DNA from: Alphaproteobacteria bacterium
GTDB lineage: Bacteria; Pseudomonadota; Alphaproteobacteria; TMED109
Direction of reading: 5' to 3'
DNA: 43,462 nt
NCBI GenBank assembly: GCA_022824395.1
Contig: JAJDZX010000028.1
Span: 1-43,462, forward strand
Part shown: one piece after another, positions 25,511-34,418 of the stretch
Layout of the letters: every line of letters begins with the position of its first letter
How positions within the stretch are numbered: the first letter of the stretch is position 1
Program-made: the position numbers and the translations under genes
The notes under the pieces: model-generated
What the model was told of the DNA's origin: nothing
Seen by the model: the letters and a program-made list of their open reading frames with translations, nothing else
The model's database searches: none

Positions 25511-26383
25511 TCAGGTTCCAGGCACGTAGCGCTGCAAGGCCAACGTGAGCAGGAAGCCGGCAATCGCCCACAGCGCAAGCTGGATTTCGCCGCTGCCTGC
25601 CACCAGCATCGCGTCAAGGAGCGCAATGCCCGCAATCAAGCTGACCACGGCGCGAGGAATGTCTCCGGCCCGTCGACGTACGAGGAAATAGAGCGACACC
25701 AATATCCACACTACGAGAAGGACAAGGAACGGGGCTGATTCCGGGCGATCCACAACCAGTCCAACTCCATACACCACGGGTGCCGCCAGGAACGCCACCG
25801 GCCAGAGATTGGCGATTCGTCCCAGATTCTCGTGCTTTGCGACGTACGTGAGGCCGACCAGATAACAAAGAAGCAGACCGGCGCCAACCAGCAACGGGAT
25901 GGGCAACGGAACCGCCACGCAGAGGCCCGCCGCGATGTAGACGAGGGCCCGGCAAATCCCCATCAAAGCCGGACTTATCGGTGACTTCTTGTGAGTCCAG
26001 TCGTAGAGGACAATGGCGCTTGCCAGCCCAAGGCCGCCTAACGCGGGCCACATGCCAAGCCCTCGATCAGTCAGCAATCCCACACCTGCCAACATCAACA
26101 CGCCGGCGAGCAACATCCCGTATCCGGCGCCGTAGACCAGTCGACGCGACACCTGTCCCGACGGGATGGGACGTTCCGGACGCTCCTTCGCGTCGATATC
26201 GGCGTCGAAGGCGTCGTTCAGATACATACCGCCGACGTAGAACAGAGAAAAAGCGACCAGCAGCCAGACCGTCTGCAGTATCTGGAAGCTACCCCCGGCC
26301 AGCACGACGGCCGCCCAAACGTTGGTCCACACCGTCGGGAGGTTCGATACCCGCCCCAGCTTGAATGCCACCATCCAGTTCAT
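25511..26383 (-). CDS. eboC: EboC, UbiA-family membrane prenyltransferase
   Basis: UbiA-type integral membrane transferase, 290 residues, with about eight or nine hydrophobic helices. The first Asp-rich site is N56-D57-A-F-D60-A-D62-I-D64, followed by ERPERPIPSG, the classical magnesium-diphosphate and loop motif. The second site is abbreviated to LYDWTHKKSP, with one Asp. These proteins move a prenyl group or a sugar phosphate onto an acceptor at the membrane; the acceptor of EboC is not known. Its ATG overlaps the eboE stop as ATGA (26380-26383), so eboD-eboE-eboC is a tightly coupled operon in which eboC is last. It is the only integral membrane protein of the ebo set and therefore a candidate for the transfer or translocation step. 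Confidence 0.9.
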   Translation of the reverse strand: MNWMVAFKLGRVSNLPTVWTNVWAAVVLAGGSFQILQTVWLLVAFSLFYVGGMYLNDAFDADIDAKERPERPIPSGQVSRRLVYGAGYGMLLAGVLMLAGVGLLTDRGLGMWPALGGLGLASAIVLYDWTHKKSPISPALMGICRALVYIAAGLCVAVPLPIPLLVGAGLLLCYLVGLTYVAKHENLGRIANLWPVAFLAAPVVYGVGLVVDRPESAPFLVLLVVWILVSLYFLVRRRAGDIPRAVVSLIAGIALLDAMLVAGSGEIQLALWAIAGFLLTLALQRYVPGT

Positions 26384-27576
26384 GCTAGCAGGGCGGCCTT
26401 TGCCCAGTTGAGCTCACGCGCGATCGCGGCACCCAAACTGACGTTCCGAAGTGCCTCTGGCAGGACCTCCCATGTGTACGTCTCGACTTCGAGATGCTGC
26501 GAAATCGGGGCCCCGCGGTGAATGGCCAGGATCTCTCGCAGGAAATCCTGCGTGGTCGAGAAATCCTCCAGTTCCTCCAGGAAAACGGGAACGTGGAAAT
26601 GTATGCGCCATTCCGTCCCGGACGGGGTTTGTGCGACACCGTCCAGCGCATCCGGCAAGTCGACGTAGCGCGTCAGTCTAGTCCCCTGCCGGGCGACAAC
26701 CTGATGCAGGTACACGGGTTCGTCGAACGGAGCGATCCGTGTCACTACCTCCGAGTCCACCCGCCGGATTTTCAGGGCGGAACTCAGTTGGACCTTGCCG
26801 ATCGCGATGCCCTCTCGCTGCAGGGACTGAATGCTGTCCCAAGGATCTTCGAATTCCACTGCCGCATGGCATACGTCGTAACAGAGGCCAAGATGGCGCC
26901 GCAACGCTTCGGCGGCGTCAGCGCGGGAAAGGCCGGTTAGTCCTGAAAGGCGGAGTTCCGCCGAAGGCGAAAACAAGTGTTCCTGGAAGAACTCCACTGC
27001 CTCGGCAACAGTTTCCAAGAGACACCGAGGTTCCGGCTCCAGGGTCAGGGAGACGGTTTTTCCGGTCTGTTCCCGGAGCGTGACCAGATAAGCTGCATGG
27101 CGGATCAGGTTGTCAACAATTCCGTCGATCCGATCAGGCGCCCAGGATCGGAATGTCCCGGGCACCGTGCTGACGGTGCCCTCGATCTCGTCGGGCAGCA
27201 GCTCAGCCAAGAGGGCCGCCAGGCGATTCGTATAGTTCAGTCGGAGCGGGTCCGCCCAATCCGGCCGGTAGGCGCCTTCCTTGACGGGCTGCCCATGGAA
27301 GACGCCGTAGGGAAACCCGTTGAGTGTAAAGACGTAGCAATCCTGATCGCGCAAGAGTTCCCGGAGTTCGTCCTTGGCTTCCCGCCGCCCGAGCGCCTCC
27401 GCTGCGACAGCCGATAGCCGGAGACCTACTCCCATCGGTGCGCCAGGTGCGAAACCTGCCTTTACAACGGGCAAATGCTGCTGCAGCGAACGACGTACGT
27501 CAGGCCATTCTTCGCCAGCGTGAATGTTGGTGCAGTACGTCAGGTGCCCGAGTTCCGGGCTCCCGCCCAATCGCAT
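26380..27576 (-). CDS. eboE: EboE, metabolite traffic protein (xylose isomerase-like TIM barrel)
   Basis: A 398-residue protein of the EboE family, related to AP endonuclease/xylose isomerase-type TIM barrels. The N-terminus HLTYCTNIHAGEEW (11-24) and FTLNGFPYGVFHG (83-95) are characteristic of EboE. Probable metal ligands are E180 or E182 (LTLEPEPRC), D234 and H237 (CYDVCHAAVEF), Q263 (KVQLSSAL), the HFHVPVF pair and the Glu in VETYTWEVLP, so an isomerase-like centre seems intact. Its ATG overlaps the eboD stop by one base (TGATG) and its own stop overlaps eboC. The function is not known biochemically; an isomerase or epimerase acting on the EboD product is a reasonable inference. Confidence 0.88.
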   Translation of the reverse strand: MRLGGSPELGHLTYCTNIHAGEEWPDVRRSLQQHLPVVKAGFAPGAPMGVGLRLSAVAAEALGRREAKDELRELLRDQDCYVFTLNGFPYGVFHGQPVKEGAYRPDWADPLRLNYTNRLAALLAELLPDEIEGTVSTVPGTFRSWAPDRIDGIVDNLIRHAAYLVTLREQTGKTVSLTLEPEPRCLLETVAEAVEFFQEHLFSPSAELRLSGLTGLSRADAAEALRRHLGLCYDVCHAAVEFEDPWDSIQSLQREGIAIGKVQLSSALKIRRVDSEVVTRIAPFDEPVYLHQVVARQGTRLTRYVDLPDALDGVAQTPSGTEWRIHFHVPVFLEELEDFSTTQDFLREILAIHRGAPISQHLEVETYTWEVLPEALRNVSLGAAIARELNWAKAALLA

Positions 27577-28787
27577 CAGGAGGCCTGCCGCCGATGCAGC
27601 CAGGAAATCGCCTGCAGCACGAGACTCTCCTGCATTTCGTGGACCTCGATGCCAACCCCGATCTCGCGCAGCAGCGTCACGCTTAGTTCGCCCCCGAGGT
27701 GCTCGCGGAAGTCGCGAAGACCCTCGAGAATCACGTGATCGCCTCCCCCGCTCAGTGCCTCCAGTTGCTCGTGCCAGATCGCAAAGCCGAGACGTTCCAG
27801 CAAGCGGCAGATTCGGCCGTCCTCGCCATCGGCGAGCAGGCCCGACAGCACGGAATAGCGGGTATCCAAGGCAATCCCGATCGCCACGGCCTCGCCGTGG
27901 CGCAGATCGTAGTTGGTGAGCCCTTCGAGTTTGTGCGCGGCCCAGTGGCCATAGTCCAAGGGACGGGCGCTGCCGCTTTCAAAAGGATCACCGCCGTGGG
28001 CGATTTGGTGCATGTGCAGTTCTGCACAACGTCGAATCAAATAGGAGAGAGCCGCCCGATCAAATCTGGCAAGGGCTTCGACATTTCCCTCGATCCAGTT
28101 GAAGAAAGCGCGATCTCGAATCAGTGCCACCTTTACGGCTTCGGCCATGCCAGCAATCTTGTCCCGCCTCTCCAGCACTTCGACGAACTCGATGTCGTTC
28201 AATACGGCGAAGGGGGGGGCAAACGTGCCAACGAAGTTCTTTTGTCCATGGTTGTTGACTCCGTTCTTTACGCCAATCCCGGAGTCATCCTGCGAGAGCA
28301 CGGTGGACGGAAGACGAATGTGGCGGACCCCACGATGCGTGGTGGCGGCAACCAAGCCGACTGCATCCAAGACTGCACCGCCGCCGACGGCGATGACATA
28401 CGAATGGCGGTCGATATGGTGCTCCAGCAGGCTCCGCTGCATGCCTTCGAAATAATGAAATCCATCCTTGATGCGCTCGCCTCCCGGCACCACGATCGGG
28501 TCTGCAACGAAGTCCAGTCGTGTTCGGTTCAATGCTGCATACGCGGAGATTTCGTCGAGTAGATCGGGGCGCGGGACGAGAAGACCGTCATCGACAAACA
28601 CAAGGGCGCGATGCCGCTTAGCCGGCTCCAAGCGACACATTGTCTGCCACAGCAGCGGATTGCTCGACCGGAACACACCTTCCGTAAAGTAGACCGGATA
28701 CTCGAAGGCTACGGAGAAACGCTGCCAGTGCTCATTCACACTCGCCCAAGCTTCCTCCTGTCTTCGCTTCGGTAATTCCATGAGCAT
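27576..28787 (-). CDS. eboD: EboD, 3-dehydroquinate synthase-like sugar phosphate cyclase
   Basis: Sugar phosphate cyclase superfamily, 403 residues (dehydroquinate synthase itself is about 360). The NAD-binding glycine loop AVGGGAVLDAVG (133-144), the substrate loop LPSTVLSQDDSGIGVKNGVN (159-178) and the metal ligands E216 (GMAEAVKVALI), H285 (YGHWAAHKLE) and H297 (LRHGEAVAIG) are all present, so NAD- and metal-dependent cyclisation of a sugar phosphate is likely. The SQDDSGIGVKNGVNNHGQKN loop differs from the DSSVGGKTG form of true AroB, as in valiolone or other secondary-metabolism cyclases. First gene of the eboD-eboE-eboC operon; it ends TGATG with eboE. The exact substrate and product are unknown. 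Confidence 0.9.
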   Translation of the reverse strand: MLMELPKRRQEEAWASVNEHWQRFSVAFEYPVYFTEGVFRSSNPLLWQTMCRLEPAKRHRALVFVDDGLLVPRPDLLDEISAYAALNRTRLDFVADPIVVPGGERIKDGFHYFEGMQRSLLEHHIDRHSYVIAVGGGAVLDAVGLVAATTHRGVRHIRLPSTVLSQDDSGIGVKNGVNNHGQKNFVGTFAPPFAVLNDIEFVEVLERRDKIAGMAEAVKVALIRDRAFFNWIEGNVEALARFDRAALSYLIRRCAELHMHQIAHGGDPFESGSARPLDYGHWAAHKLEGLTNYDLRHGEAVAIGIALDTRYSVLSGLLADGEDGRICRLLERLGFAIWHEQLEALSGGGDHVILEGLRDFREHLGGELSVTLLREIGVGIEVHEMQESLVLQAISWLHRRQAS

Positions 28788-29276
28788 TCCTCTGTCTCCG
28801 GTCTTGGGCTTTAGTATCGGCGTACGGAGGCTTTGGCGTGAGAGCGGCCACCCAGCAAAGGTGCCATTCAGTGCTGGGTTCCACCGCTTGGTCCACCAAA
28901 TCGCCGCTTCACGCTCGGCGCCAGGTGCGGATCGCCCCTGACTACACCCAAGTACTGAGCTAAACGGTCAAATGACCTACCCTCGACGAGATATAACGGA
29001 TGAATCGTTTGACACCGTCATGCGGCGTCGGCGCGAATCAAGTGAGCGACCCGTCATTGCCCGACGGTAGCCTAAGGTGGAGAGCTCTCATCGGCAAGAC
29101 ATGGCTTCATTGCGAAGGCCTGTCCGATCGGATTCAATGCCGGCGAGGACAAGGGTGGGAACCACACCCAAGCGCCCACCTAGGCACGATGGATTTGACC
29201 TGCCCTGGCCTCGACGTCCGTGGGTTACGTTGAGGTCGGGACCTTCATTGCAGAGCCACCTCGAGGAGGGCAGGTC
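28788..29276. other. Gene-free interval between eboD and the broken IS110 element
   Basis: About 490 bases without a recognisable gene. The left part must hold the eboD promoter. The right part, just before the IS110 transposase start, is where intact IS110 elements encode their bridge RNA, so a decayed remnant could lie at about 29090-29270. No ORF with family resemblance was seen. Confidence 0.45.
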
Positions 29277-29995
29277 ATGGAAGAGTGTAGCGCCTACGTT
29301 GGCTTGGATGTGCACAAGGACACGATCGCGGTGGCGCTCGCCGGGCCGGGTCGTGAGAAGCCGGTCGACCGCGGTCCGGTCCGGAACGAGCGCGCCGCGT
29401 GGCGGCGGCTGGTGCGGCAACTGAGCCCGAACGGCGAGCGGCACCACCGCCTGTGGCAAGCCGCTCCCCTCGCGGGCACGCCGGGAGATCGAGCGGCTCG
29501 CCGAACGGCTGGGGCTGGTCATGCGGCAGGTCGAGGTGATCGAGGCCGAACGCGACGCGGCGGTGCAGACGGGCGCGGCGGTCCGCCGCGCGGCGACGGG
29601 TGCGGGTAGCGCGGCCCGGGCCGACGCGTCGATCGCGGCGCTGGCCCGGCTCAAGGGGATTGGCGGGAACGACGCGACCCTGCTGCTGACCCACGAGGTC
29701 CTCTACCGCCAGTTCCGCAACCGTCGCGAGCTCGCGAGCTGGGCCGGGCTGACACCGACCCCGTGGGCCAGCGGCAACGTCCAGCGCGACCAGGGGATCG
29801 GCCGCGACGGGCCCGGCTGGATCCGCGCCCAGCTCGTGCAGATGGCGTGGAGCTGGGTCCGGTTCCAGCCCGACAGCGCGCTGAGCCAGTGGTTCCAGGC
29901 CCGCACCGCCGGCGCCCGGGCCGGATCCGACGGGTCATCATCGTCGCGATCGCCCGCGAGCTCCTGGTTGCCCTCTGGCGGTATGCCGACGAGAG
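29277..29995 (+). pseudogene. IS110-family (DEDD) transposase remnant
   Basis: Broken IS110-type transposase. The start at 29277 has GAGGAGGG upstream and encodes CSAYVGLDVHKDTIAVALAG, the first DEDD motif. After about 55 residues the sequence jumps, through an internal deletion and frame change near 29440-29480, to REIERLAERLGLVMRQVEVI (about 29490) and the Transposase_20 domain with LKGIGGNDATLLLTHEV, FRNRRELASWAGLTPTPW and QGIGRDGPGWIR. A second frameshift near 29925 leaves the terminal RRVIIVAIARELLVALWRYAD in another frame. The DEDD domain is mostly missing, so it cannot be active. Its end runs into an IS66 remnant. Confidence 0.85.
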
Positions 29996-30219
29996 GGCGC
30001 TCGGGGGGATCGCACTCGACCACGGATCATGGCTGCTCTGCGGCTCGAACCGCGGCGGCGATGTAGACGCTCATCGGCACCGCCAAGCTCAACGATGTCG
30101 ATCCGCAGGCCAGGCTTGCCGGTGTCCTCGGACGAATCGCGGCGACACCGCAGAGCCGGCTCCACGAGCTCCTCCCCTGGAACTGGATTTCAGGGCGAAC
30201 CCTCCATCAAGCCGCATAG
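29996..30219 (+). pseudogene. IS66 TnpC C-terminal remnant
   Basis: A short remnant of an IS66-family TnpC. WLLCGSNRGG (about 30029-30058) leads into TLIGTAKLNDVDPQARLAGVL (in parts, from 30067) and the closing SRLHELLPWNW, with a stop at 30217-30219. A codon that is normally Tyr in AAAMYT is TAG here (30064-30066) and breaks the frame. Only the last quarter of TnpC remains. It is joined to the end of the IS110 remnant, apparently by IS110 insertion or deletion between the two elements. Confidence 0.75.
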
Positions 30220-30370
30220 AGCCTGATCCCGCGAAGGCGCAGACCCCGACCGGCACTCCATCGCCGGATGCGGAACCGCCCACCGCCAAACTCGCCACGA
30301 AATACACCGCGATCTTCGGCGGTCGCTTACGTTGGAGGCGCTTCCATCAAGAGAACGCTCCCATCAAGAG

Positions 30371-30398
30371 AAAAGGGGACCAGAACTGGCCCCCTTTT
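30371..30398 (-). terminator. Bidirectional terminator after the PQQ alcohol dehydrogenase
   Basis: The outer stem AAAAGGGG (30371-30378) with CCCCTTTT (30391-30398) and the inner stem CCAG/CTGG enclose an AA loop; one A/C mismatch lies between them. On the minus strand, about 50 bases after the dehydrogenase stop, the hairpin ends in TTTT followed by CTC. Its left edge overlaps a 17-base tandem duplication of the unit CCATCAAGAGAA (30344-30372). Confidence 0.8.
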
Positions 30399-30449
30399 CC
30401 CTCATCGATGCGACGAACATCGCATCATCGAATACGGATCCGCCTTAGA

Positions 30450-32579
30450 TCAAGAAACGGGTTCCTTGGCGGCATCCTCATGCGCCCGCTTGCGGATGTA
30501 GTGCTGCATGGCTTCAATCTCCTCATCCGTGAGTGCGGGAAAGATTGGCATACCACGTTCGGTCAGGGAGCCATCACGCAGGACACTCTTTAGGGTATCC
30601 ATATTGCCGCTCATGAACGTCTCAGACTCGCGAAGGTCAGGAGCAACAGCGCCCGCTTGTGCACCAGCACCGTGGCAAAGTAAGCAGAAGTTCAGGGCAT
30701 AGACGCCTGCGCCATGAGCGGCCTTGTCTTCATCGACTGTAAAATTTTGGTCGACGAGGGGTTTGGCAAACGCTGCCGCCACCTGCTTTGGAACCTCAGC
30801 CATGCCGTCGAGGGCAAAGGTAATCAGACGGCGCTCGTGTGCTCCGTATTTCCAGCCGTGCCCTTCGAATCCAAGCTCACCACCACCACCAAAATTGGAA
30901 GTGAAGGCTCCGCCCGGTCCAACCAGAACCGAGATCATTTGCTTGCCATCCAATTCGTAGGCAATTGGCGCCGATGTAATGCCGAGGCCGGCATCGTACT
31001 CCCAAACCTGTTCGCCGGTTGTGGCATTGTAGGCCTTGAGCTTGCCGGTCGGCTCACTCTGGAACACCAGGTTGCCCGCCGTCGTCAGCGTGCCACCACC
31101 CCAGTAGAAGTCATGCTCTACTGTCCAGGCAGCCTCTTGCTTAACCGGATCCCATGCTGTCAGTGTTCCCCTCGGATGACCCGGAACCGGCTCGAACACG
31201 ACCCCAACAGCAATACCCAGCTTCCAGTTATCGTTTCGCCAGCTTGTATCGGTGTCCTCGCCCTGATCGGTAAACACGTTGGCCAGGTTCTGGGTCGGGA
31301 TGTACACCAGCCCGGTTTCAGGGTTGTAGGACTGGGAAATCCAACTGTGTGCCCCGTACGCCGACGGATAGATTGTCGCCTCGCCGTCAGGGAAAAAGGC
31401 GCTATCCGGCACGACATGCCTTTGCGCCTCGAGATCGAAATGCGTCGACCAGTTGGCCGGCGCGAACTTCTCGGCGGAGATCACTTTGCCGTTCGAACGA
31501 TCGACGACGTAGAAAAAACCGTTCTTCGGGGCATGAAGAGCAACCTTCCGGTCCTGGCCATCGATCGTCAGGTCGGCAAGGGTGATATCCATGTTCGAGT
31601 TGTAGTCCCAGGTCTCACCCGGAGCCTGTTGAACGTGCCATTTGTACGCGCCTGTTTCGGCGTCAAGGGCAACCAGAGAGCACAGGTAGAGATTATCTCC
31701 ACCACCAGGGCTGCGAACTTTACGGTTCCATGGCGAGCCGTTGCCTGTGCCGATTATGAACTGGTCAAACTCCGGATCGTAGGTAAAGCCATGCCAGACG
31801 TTACCGCCGCCGCCATGTTCCCACCATTCGCCGGTCCAGGTTTCGGCAGCCGCTTCTTGGGACGGATCCTCGAATCCCCATCTCGGGTTACCGGGCACAA
31901 CGTACCAACGCCATTCTTCTCTGCCAGTCTCGGCATCATAGGCAGCAACCCAACCGCGTGTCGGGCCAGCTTCCGTACCGCCATTACCAATCAGAATCTT
32001 ACCATTGGCGGCTTTCGGTGCCATGGTGAGCTGCAAAGCGGAGTTCAATGGCAACGCCCTGGTTTCCCAGACCGGCTCACCAGTTTTTCGATTCAGAGCA
32101 ATCAGGCGACCGTCCCAAGTGACCATATAGAGTTTGTCGCCATAGGTTGCGAGGCCGCGGCTGTAGATCCAGAAGACGCGTCGCTGCTTCTTAGCGCGGA
32201 TGGCCTCACCGACTTTCGGGTCGAAGGTCCAAAGAGTTTCGCCAGTCCGCGCGTCGAGAGCGGTCACCACATTCACGTTGCCGGTATAGTAGTAGACACC
32301 ATCAACCACCAAAGGAGTGGTCGTAAGACCCATCTCATCCGGCAGAGCTTTGTACCAAGTTGGCTTCAGCCTGGAGATGTTGTCGACGCTGACTTGTTCA
32401 AGAGGGCTGAATCTCTGTTCGTAGTGCGTCCGTCCGTAGGCAAGCCAATCGGACGTGTTCGATCTATCTGATAGCTCCTTGTCTGTGATGTTCCTATCCG
32501 ACGCGTGCATTGACGCTGGCAGTAGCAGTGCAGCAGCCACGAGCACGTTAACGAACAGTCCTGTTCGCATGACACCCAT
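30450..32579 (-). CDS. PQQ-dependent quinohaemoprotein alcohol dehydrogenase with fused cytochrome c
   Basis: Type II quinohaemoprotein alcohol dehydrogenase, 709 residues: signal peptide (about 1-26), eight-bladed PQQ propeller (about 40-590) and C-terminal cytochrome c (C632-L-L-C635-H636, probable ligand M677). Propeller marks are E203 (GNGGTEAG), N280 (GTGNGSPWN) and catalytic D325 (WDYNSNMD). The residue two after D325 is N327, not the extra Asp of lanthanide enzymes, so calcium is expected. The usual vicinal Cys-Cys ring over PQQ, placed just before NRGLA in relatives, is V135-F136 here. GGGGG lies 9 bases before the ATG at 32579. It oxidises an alcohol or aldehyde in the periplasm and passes electrons through its own haem. 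By eye it is less GC-rich than the right-hand part of the window. Confidence 0.9.
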   Translation of the reverse strand: MGVMRTGLFVNVLVAAALLLPASMHASDRNITDKELSDRSNTSDWLAYGRTHYEQRFSPLEQVSVDNISRLKPTWYKALPDEMGLTTTPLVVDGVYYYTGNVNVVTALDARTGETLWTFDPKVGEAIRAKKQRRVFWIYSRGLATYGDKLYMVTWDGRLIALNRKTGEPVWETRALPLNSALQLTMAPKAANGKILIGNGGTEAGPTRGWVAAYDAETGREEWRWYVVPGNPRWGFEDPSQEAAAETWTGEWWEHGGGGNVWHGFTYDPEFDQFIIGTGNGSPWNRKVRSPGGGDNLYLCSLVALDAETGAYKWHVQQAPGETWDYNSNMDITLADLTIDGQDRKVALHAPKNGFFYVVDRSNGKVISAEKFAPANWSTHFDLEAQRHVVPDSAFFPDGEATIYPSAYGAHSWISQSYNPETGLVYIPTQNLANVFTDQGEDTDTSWRNDNWKLGIAVGVVFEPVPGHPRGTLTAWDPVKQEAAWTVEHDFYWGGGTLTTAGNLVFQSEPTGKLKAYNATTGEQVWEYDAGLGITSAPIAYELDGKQMISVLVGPGGAFTSNFGGGGELGFEGHGWKYGAHERRLITFALDGMAEVPKQVAAAFAKPLVDQNFTVDEDKAAHGAGVYALNFCLLCHGAGAQAGAVAPDLRESETFMSGNMDTLKSVLRDGSLTERGMPIFPALTDEEIEAMQHYIRKRAHEDAAKEPVS

Positions 32580-32791
32580 GTGTTGTTTCCCCCTCTGCCC
32601 GTCTCAATTTAGAGTCGCCGCGTGTACGACGTACCGACAAATTATACCCCTCACAGCAAAACAAATTCCAGCCACGAGGATTCAGCGAATCGATAACCCG
32701 AATATTTCGTTGCGGGAGGTAGTACAGGCGGGGGAAAGCCCCTATAGTCCTTGTTGAACAAACACTTCAAGGTCCGGAGGCGTCTTCCCCC

Positions 32792-33891
32792 ATGGCGACA
32801 GACTGTACGGAGCCGCGGCTGCGGTGTCCATGGCCGGGCAGCGGCAGCCGCCGGTGGATCGAGGCGGGTTTTTCGGGCGGCGCGCTGACCTCGGATGCCG
32901 GCGCGCTGCCGCTGGGCCGGGCGGATCGAGCGCTGGGCCTGACGCGCCGTATGGCGCTGTGCTTCACCGACCACCGCGACCCGTCGCGGGTGCTGCACGC
33001 GGTCTCGACACTGGTCGGGCAGCGCGTGGTGGGTCTGGCGCTCGGCTACGCGGACCTGGTCGACCACGACCGGCTGCGCCGGGATCTGCTGTCGGCGGTG
33101 CTCGGGTGTGCCGAAGCGGGGCGTGCGGACCGCGCGGCGCTGGCCCCGATGCCGCGGCCGGGGTCGAGCGGGACCTCGCCGCGCTGGTGGCGCAACTGCG
33201 CGCCCGTCGGCCGGAAACCCGGATCGTGCTGCGCACCGATTCCGGGTTCTGCCGGGAGCCGATCCTCGCCTGGTGTGAGGCGCACGCCGTCGACTACGTG
33301 ATCGGGCTGGCAAAGAACGCGGGCCTGCAGCAGCGGGTCGCCGTGGCGATGCGCCGCTCGCTCGGCCGCGCCGCCATGCGCCGGGAACCGTCGCGCCGGT
33401 TCCGCTCGTTCCGCTACCGCATCCGGACGAGCTGGTCCCGCCAGCGCCGGGTGATCGCCAAGGTCGAGGCGTTGCCCGGCGCCGGCGCACCCATGGCCAA
33501 TCCCCGCTTCCTGGTCACCTCGCTCCCGGCCGCGACGCACCCGGCCCGGGACCTCCACGAGAACTTCTACTGCGCCCGCGAGGACAAGGAAAACCGCGTG
33601 AAGGAACACCAGCTCGACCTGTTCGCCCGGCGCTGCTCGAGCAACCTCTTCAACGCCAACATGCTCCGGCTCTACCTCTCGACCTTCGCCTACGTCCTGC
33701 TCGGACGCCTCCGCCGAGCCCTCGCCGGCACCCGTCTCGCCCGCGCCCGGCCGGAGACGATCCGTTGGCGGCTGCTCCGGATCGGCGCCCGGGTGCGCAC
33801 CTCCGTCCGGCGCCTGCACGTCGCCATGGCCTCCGCCTGCCCCGAACGCGACCTGTTCATCCGCGCCTGGCACGCCCTCGCGCCACCCTGA
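32792..33891 (+). pseudogene. IS1380-family transposase, internally deleted
   Basis: Remains of an IS1380-type DDE transposase. The first part (from the ATG at 32792, FSGGALTSDAGALPLGRADRAL, VGQRVVGLALGYADLVDHDRL in parts) is in one frame. After about 33105 the reading shifts to a second frame that carries VAQLRARRPETRIVLRTDSGF (about 33190-33250), WCEAHAVDYVIGLAKNAGLQQRV and the C-terminal FVTSLP-like FLVTSLPAATHPARDLHENF and RVKEHQLDLFARRCSSNLF. The central segment, including the first catalytic Asp region (LDATDDP in intact copies), is missing. Stop at 33889-33891. It cannot be active. The start is 212 bases from the PQQ alcohol dehydrogenase ATG, head to head. Confidence 0.85.
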
Positions 33892-34128
33892 TCTCCGACC
33901 GACGGGGACACCGCCCGGATCCCCCAGGCGCGGCTTCGCCCGCGCCCGGCACCGCACGCCCCGGCAGCGGAAACCCGACCGCCAGGACGTCGCTTCCGGC
34001 CCTCAACACCCCGGTCCAGCGGCCGCCAGACCAATACGACGCCCGCCGACGACACCGCGGGGCCGCACCGCCGACGCCGGCACACCATCAGGGCCCTTCC
34101 TCCGCCCCTCATGAGAAAATCTGGGCTA

Positions 34129-34418
34129 AGACTTCCTCAAGGTAATGGACCGCAACGTCCCCGGCGGGACGGGCACCCACATCGTCATGGACAACTTTGC
34201 AGCCCGCAATACGGTGGCGGCCAGGGCCCAGCCGGCTCAACGGCCGTACCGGCATGCCCGCTTCACGCCGACGCCTGCCACCTGGTTCAATCAGGTCGAA
34301 GCCGAGATTCCGCGTCTTCATCGACAGGCACAACCGCGACCCCAAACCCTTCAAGTGGGCCAAGTCCGCTGACGACATGCTCGGCGCCGTCAAGCCCCGC
34401 TGCCTACCTGTCAAACGA
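34129..34418 (+). pseudogene. IS630-family transposase remnant
   Basis: Two pieces of an IS630-type DDE transposase. DRNVPGGTGTHIVMDNFAA and FTPTPATWFNQVEA, carrying the second Asp and the last Glu of the triad, are in one frame up to about 34310. FIDRHNRDPKPFKWAKSADD and LGAVK follow in a second frame. About 35 residues between QVE and FIDRHN are missing. There is no N-terminal half. Clearly a decayed fragment. Confidence 0.82.

Noticed and set aside
30714..32471. 585-codon plus frame opposite the PQQ alcohol dehydrogenase
   Set aside because: Antisense shadow; no family pattern.
30450..32579. Lanthanide-dependent (XoxF-type) reading of the PQQ alcohol dehydrogenase
   Set aside because: The diagnostic extra Asp is Asn (N327), and the fused cytochrome c is typical of type II alcohol dehydrogenases.
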